From Snodgrassella alvi (GTDB taxonomy: Bacteria > Pseudomonadota > Gammaproteobacteria > Burkholderiales > Neisseriaceae), in contig NZ_MEIR01000043.1 of the NCBI RefSeq assembly GCF_002777825.1, positions 62,001-126,000 on the forward strand: DNA of 64,000 nucleotides, written 5' to 3'. Shown here piece by piece: positions 60,132-64,000 of this stretch. The first letter of the stretch is position 1; each line of letters starts with the position of its first letter. The translations under genes were made by a program, and so were the position numbers. Below the pieces are notes generated by a model that worked only from the letters and a program-made list of their open reading frames with translations, made no database searches and had not been told where the DNA came from.

Positions 60132-60971
60132 TCAGGGATGGATATTGCTTTGTCCCAGTGTCACTCTGTCCAGACCGGCCAAATCAGGCAGGGTGTGAAT
60201 CTGGCTGAAACCATGTTGCGCCAGCATATCACGCACCGCTTTTCCCTGATCGAACCCATGCTCCAGTAACAGCCAACCAGCCGGACGCAGAAAGGCTGCG
60301 GCACCGGCAATAATTGTTACCAATGCACTCAAACCATTATGATTATCTGTTAGTGCATGCTGCGGCTCAAAGCGTAAATCCCCTTGCTGCAAATGCTGGT
60401 CGTGTGCGGGGATATACGGTGGATTGGATACAATCACATCTACACTATGCAACGCTGGCTGTGGCTGCGCCTGATACCATGAACCCTGCCCGAAATGTAC
60501 ATTTGCCTGCAAGGCCGTGGCATTGCTACTTGCGACGGCCAGTGCCTCTGTGCTGATGTCTGCTGCCCATACCTGCGCATCAGGACGTTCACAAGCAACG
60601 GTAACAGCGATAACGCCACTGCCTGTACCCAAATCCCACAGAGTGCCCTGTTCAGGCAAATGTGCCAGCGCAGCTTCTACCAGATGTTCGGTTTCCGGGC
60701 GGGGAATCAGTACTGCTGAGGAAACCTGAAAACGCCGGCTGTAAAATTCGCGCCAGCCAAGCAGATAGGCTAATGGTTCACCTGCCAGCCGTCGCTGTGC
60801 CAATTGATTCAGACTGGCCTGTTCACTAATACTCAATGGCTGCTGGCCATGAGCAATGATGTAGGTATGGTTGATATCCAGCACCTGCTGGAGCAACATG
60901 CGCGCTTCCAGTCGTGGTAAGCCACTGTTGCGTAACCAGCCCTCAAGGGTAATGGGTAAATCCGTATTCAT
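60132..60971 (-). CDS. prmC: Release factor glutamine methyltransferase
   Basis: PrmC (HemK) methylates the glutamine of the GGQ motif in release factors RF1 and RF2, raising termination efficiency. The 279-residue protein has an N-terminal helical domain, then the Rossmann SAM site WDLGTGSGVIAVT, and the catalytic NPPY in VSNPPYIP. It lies 21 bases after mgtE on the same strand. It is unrelated by context to the prfH pair, although both concern GGQ factors. Confidence 0.96.
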   Translation of the reverse strand: MNTDLPITLEGWLRNSGLPRLEARMLLQQVLDINHTYIIAHGQQPLSISEQASLNQLAQRRLAGEPLAYLLGWREFYSRRFQVSSAVLIPRPETEHLVEAALAHLPEQGTLWDLGTGSGVIAVTVACERPDAQVWAADISTEALAVASSNATALQANVHFGQGSWYQAQPQPALHSVDVIVSNPPYIPAHDQHLQQGDLRFEPQHALTDNHNGLSALVTIIAGAAAFLRPAGWLLLEHGFDQGKAVRDMLAQHGFSQIHTLPDLAGLDRVTLGQSNIHP

Positions 60972-60992
60972 TATTTACTTAGCAAAGCCGGT

Positions 60993-62426
60993 TTATAACA
61001 GAAACAGTGTGGCCAGACCGAGAAAGATAAAAAAGCCGCCGGAATCTGTGACAGCGGTAATCAGCACACTGCTGCCCAGTGCCGGATCGCGGCCGGCTTT
61101 CTGCATGCACACGGGAATGAGCACGCCTACGGTAGCGGCCAGTAACAGATTCAGTGTCATGGCAGCCACCATCACCAAACCAATACCAACACTGTGATAT
61201 AGGAAATAGGAAACTATGCCCATCACTGAGCCCCAGATAATGCCATTGACGAGAGCAACGCCCTCTTCTTTGCGCAGTAGACGCCACGCCTGACTATTGC
61301 TAATCTGGCCAGAAGTCATGGCACGCACAATCATGGTAATAGTCTGGTTACCGGAATTACCACCAATACCAGCCACAATCGGCATCAGGGTAGCCAGTGC
61401 CACAATCTTTTCAATTGAGTTTTCAAACATGCCAATCACGCGACTGGCCACAAAAGCCGTACACAGATTGACAGCCAGCCAAATCCAGCGGTTTTTTACT
61501 GAATCCACTACCGGTGCAAACAAGTCTTCCTCTTCGCGCAAACCTGCCATGTTCAGCATATCGGTTTCAGATTCTTCACGAATCACGTCGACCATTTCAT
61601 CTACAGTGATACGTCCGATTAATTTGCGGTTACTGTCTACTACCGGCGCCGTTACCAAGTCATAGCGTTCAAATGCTGCGGCCGCTTCTTCGGCATCGTC
61701 TTCAGGACGGAAAGTAACCACATCATCGGCCATGACGGCAGAAACCAGCAAATCAGGGTCGGCTACCAGCAGGCTGCGGATAGGCAATACACCTTGCAAT
61801 ACATCGTAATTATCGACAACAAAGATTTTATCTGTATGGTCGGGCAGGCGTTCAAACCGACGCAGATAACGCAATACCACTTCGCAGGTTACATCAGCAC
61901 GGATACTGACCAGTTCAAAATCCATCAGCGCTCCGACCTGATTGTCTTCGAACGACATAGCTGCGGTAATCTGCGCCCGTTCTTCTTCATCACGGCTGCT
62001 TATTGCTTCATAGACAACTTCTTTGGGCAAATCCGGTGCCAGCTGGGCAAGCTCATCGGCATCCAGATTATCCACCGCGGCCAGCAGCTCCTGCTGTGCC
62101 ATATTCTCAATCAGGGTTTCACGTACTGGATCAGAAACTTCCAATAACACTTCACCATCTTCAGTGGGTGTAGCCAGCTTCCACACCAGCATACGTTCCT
62201 GCAATGGCAATGATTCCAGCAGGGTAGCCATATCGGCAGGATGCAGTTCATGCAGAGCGGTAATCAGTTCAGCCAGTGCCTGCTGCTGTTCTGATGTCTG
62301 TAAATAAGACTGAGTAGGCGAATGAATATGTTCGGCAACCGGTAAAATGGTAGCAACCAGCTTACAAATGTGATCGGTGTCCAAATGCAGACGTTCCTGC
62401 TCGCCGAAATTGCTATGGCTATCCAT
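60993..62426 (-). CDS. mgtE: Magnesium transporter MgtE
   Basis: MgtE is a dimeric inner-membrane magnesium channel gated by intracellular magnesium. The 477-residue protein has the N-terminal helical MgtE_N domain (LHPADMATLLESLP), two CBS domains in the middle (VLQGVLPIRSLL, RYDLVTAPVVD), and five C-terminal membrane segments with VAGIGGNSGNQTITM and VNGIIWGSVMG. The leader of about 110 bases contains a hairpin (62532-62549). Confidence 0.96.
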   Translation of the reverse strand: MDSHSNFGEQERLHLDTDHICKLVATILPVAEHIHSPTQSYLQTSEQQQALAELITALHELHPADMATLLESLPLQERMLVWKLATPTEDGEVLLEVSDPVRETLIENMAQQELLAAVDNLDADELAQLAPDLPKEVVYEAISSRDEEERAQITAAMSFEDNQVGALMDFELVSIRADVTCEVVLRYLRRFERLPDHTDKIFVVDNYDVLQGVLPIRSLLVADPDLLVSAVMADDVVTFRPEDDAEEAAAAFERYDLVTAPVVDSNRKLIGRITVDEMVDVIREESETDMLNMAGLREEEDLFAPVVDSVKNRWIWLAVNLCTAFVASRVIGMFENSIEKIVALATLMPIVAGIGGNSGNQTITMIVRAMTSGQISNSQAWRLLRKEEGVALVNGIIWGSVMGIVSYFLYHSVGIGLVMVAAMTLNLLLAATVGVLIPVCMQKAGRDPALGSSVLITAVTDSGGFFIFLGLATLFLL

Positions 62427-63711
<1,285 letters not shown>

Positions 63712-63743
63712 CTAGTTTCAACAATAAAACACAGTTACTCTGC

Positions 63744-64000
<257 letters not shown>

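Overview
The window looks like the chromosome of a beta-proteobacterium of the Neisseriales (Neisseriaceae), moderately AT-rich with very AT-rich spacers. The basis is gene content and protein character: the S10-spc-alpha ribosomal block, the nadD-rsfS-rlmH cluster, a PII-AmtB pair, a Neisseria-like inactive site-2-protease homologue, and an MglA-type GTPase locus. A bee-gut Snodgrassella or a close relative is my best guess, but it cannot be proved from the sequence alone.

Layout. 1-8 kb (all minus strand): dxs, rlmH, rsfS, nadD, a beta-carbonic anhydrase, an NCS2 purine permease, miaB and a small exported protein. 8.4-22 kb (minus): an unbroken run of 28 genes from rplC through secY, infA and rpmJ to rpoA and rplQ. 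It has a good promoter directly upstream of rplC, so rpsJ is not adjacent, and a strongly structured 230-base spacer between rpsQ and rplN. 22-30.6 kb: rsgA and an M48 protease (minus), orn, pgi and pncC (plus), the glnK-amtB pair (minus), and a DUF3579-GNAT fusion protein (plus).

30.8-39.6 kb (plus) is the main accessory region. Four AT-rich genes overlap or abut: an SNF2-type helicase with a degenerate PLD-like N-terminus, a DUF4391 protein, a Type III-like DNA methyltransferase (Mod) and a Type III-like restriction helicase-nuclease (Res). It reads as one operon, a composite restriction or defence system, and is the best candidate here for a poorly described system.

39.8-53.3 kb: rpoH, lnt, corC and ybeY (minus). 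Then comes a five-gene minus-strand operon combining a membrane-anchored repeat protein, a receiver-like protein, an MglA-like GTPase and two roadblock-like proteins, which suggests a cell-polarity or type IV pilus control module. After it come mltA (minus), mutS (plus) and an initiator tRNA with a near-consensus promoter and a strong terminator. 53.3-54.5 kb is a gene-poor, apparently decayed stretch.

54.5-64 kb: a DUF421 membrane protein, the rtcB-prfH pair (RNA ligase plus release factor H, a ribosome or RNA damage response), a frameshifted GNAT pseudogene, a macro-domain protein, yciO, a zinc-site-less S2P homologue, prmC, mgtE, a LysR regulator and the 3' part of an aldo/keto reductase cut by the window edge. 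No CRISPR array, rRNA operon, intact insertion sequence or prophage was seen.
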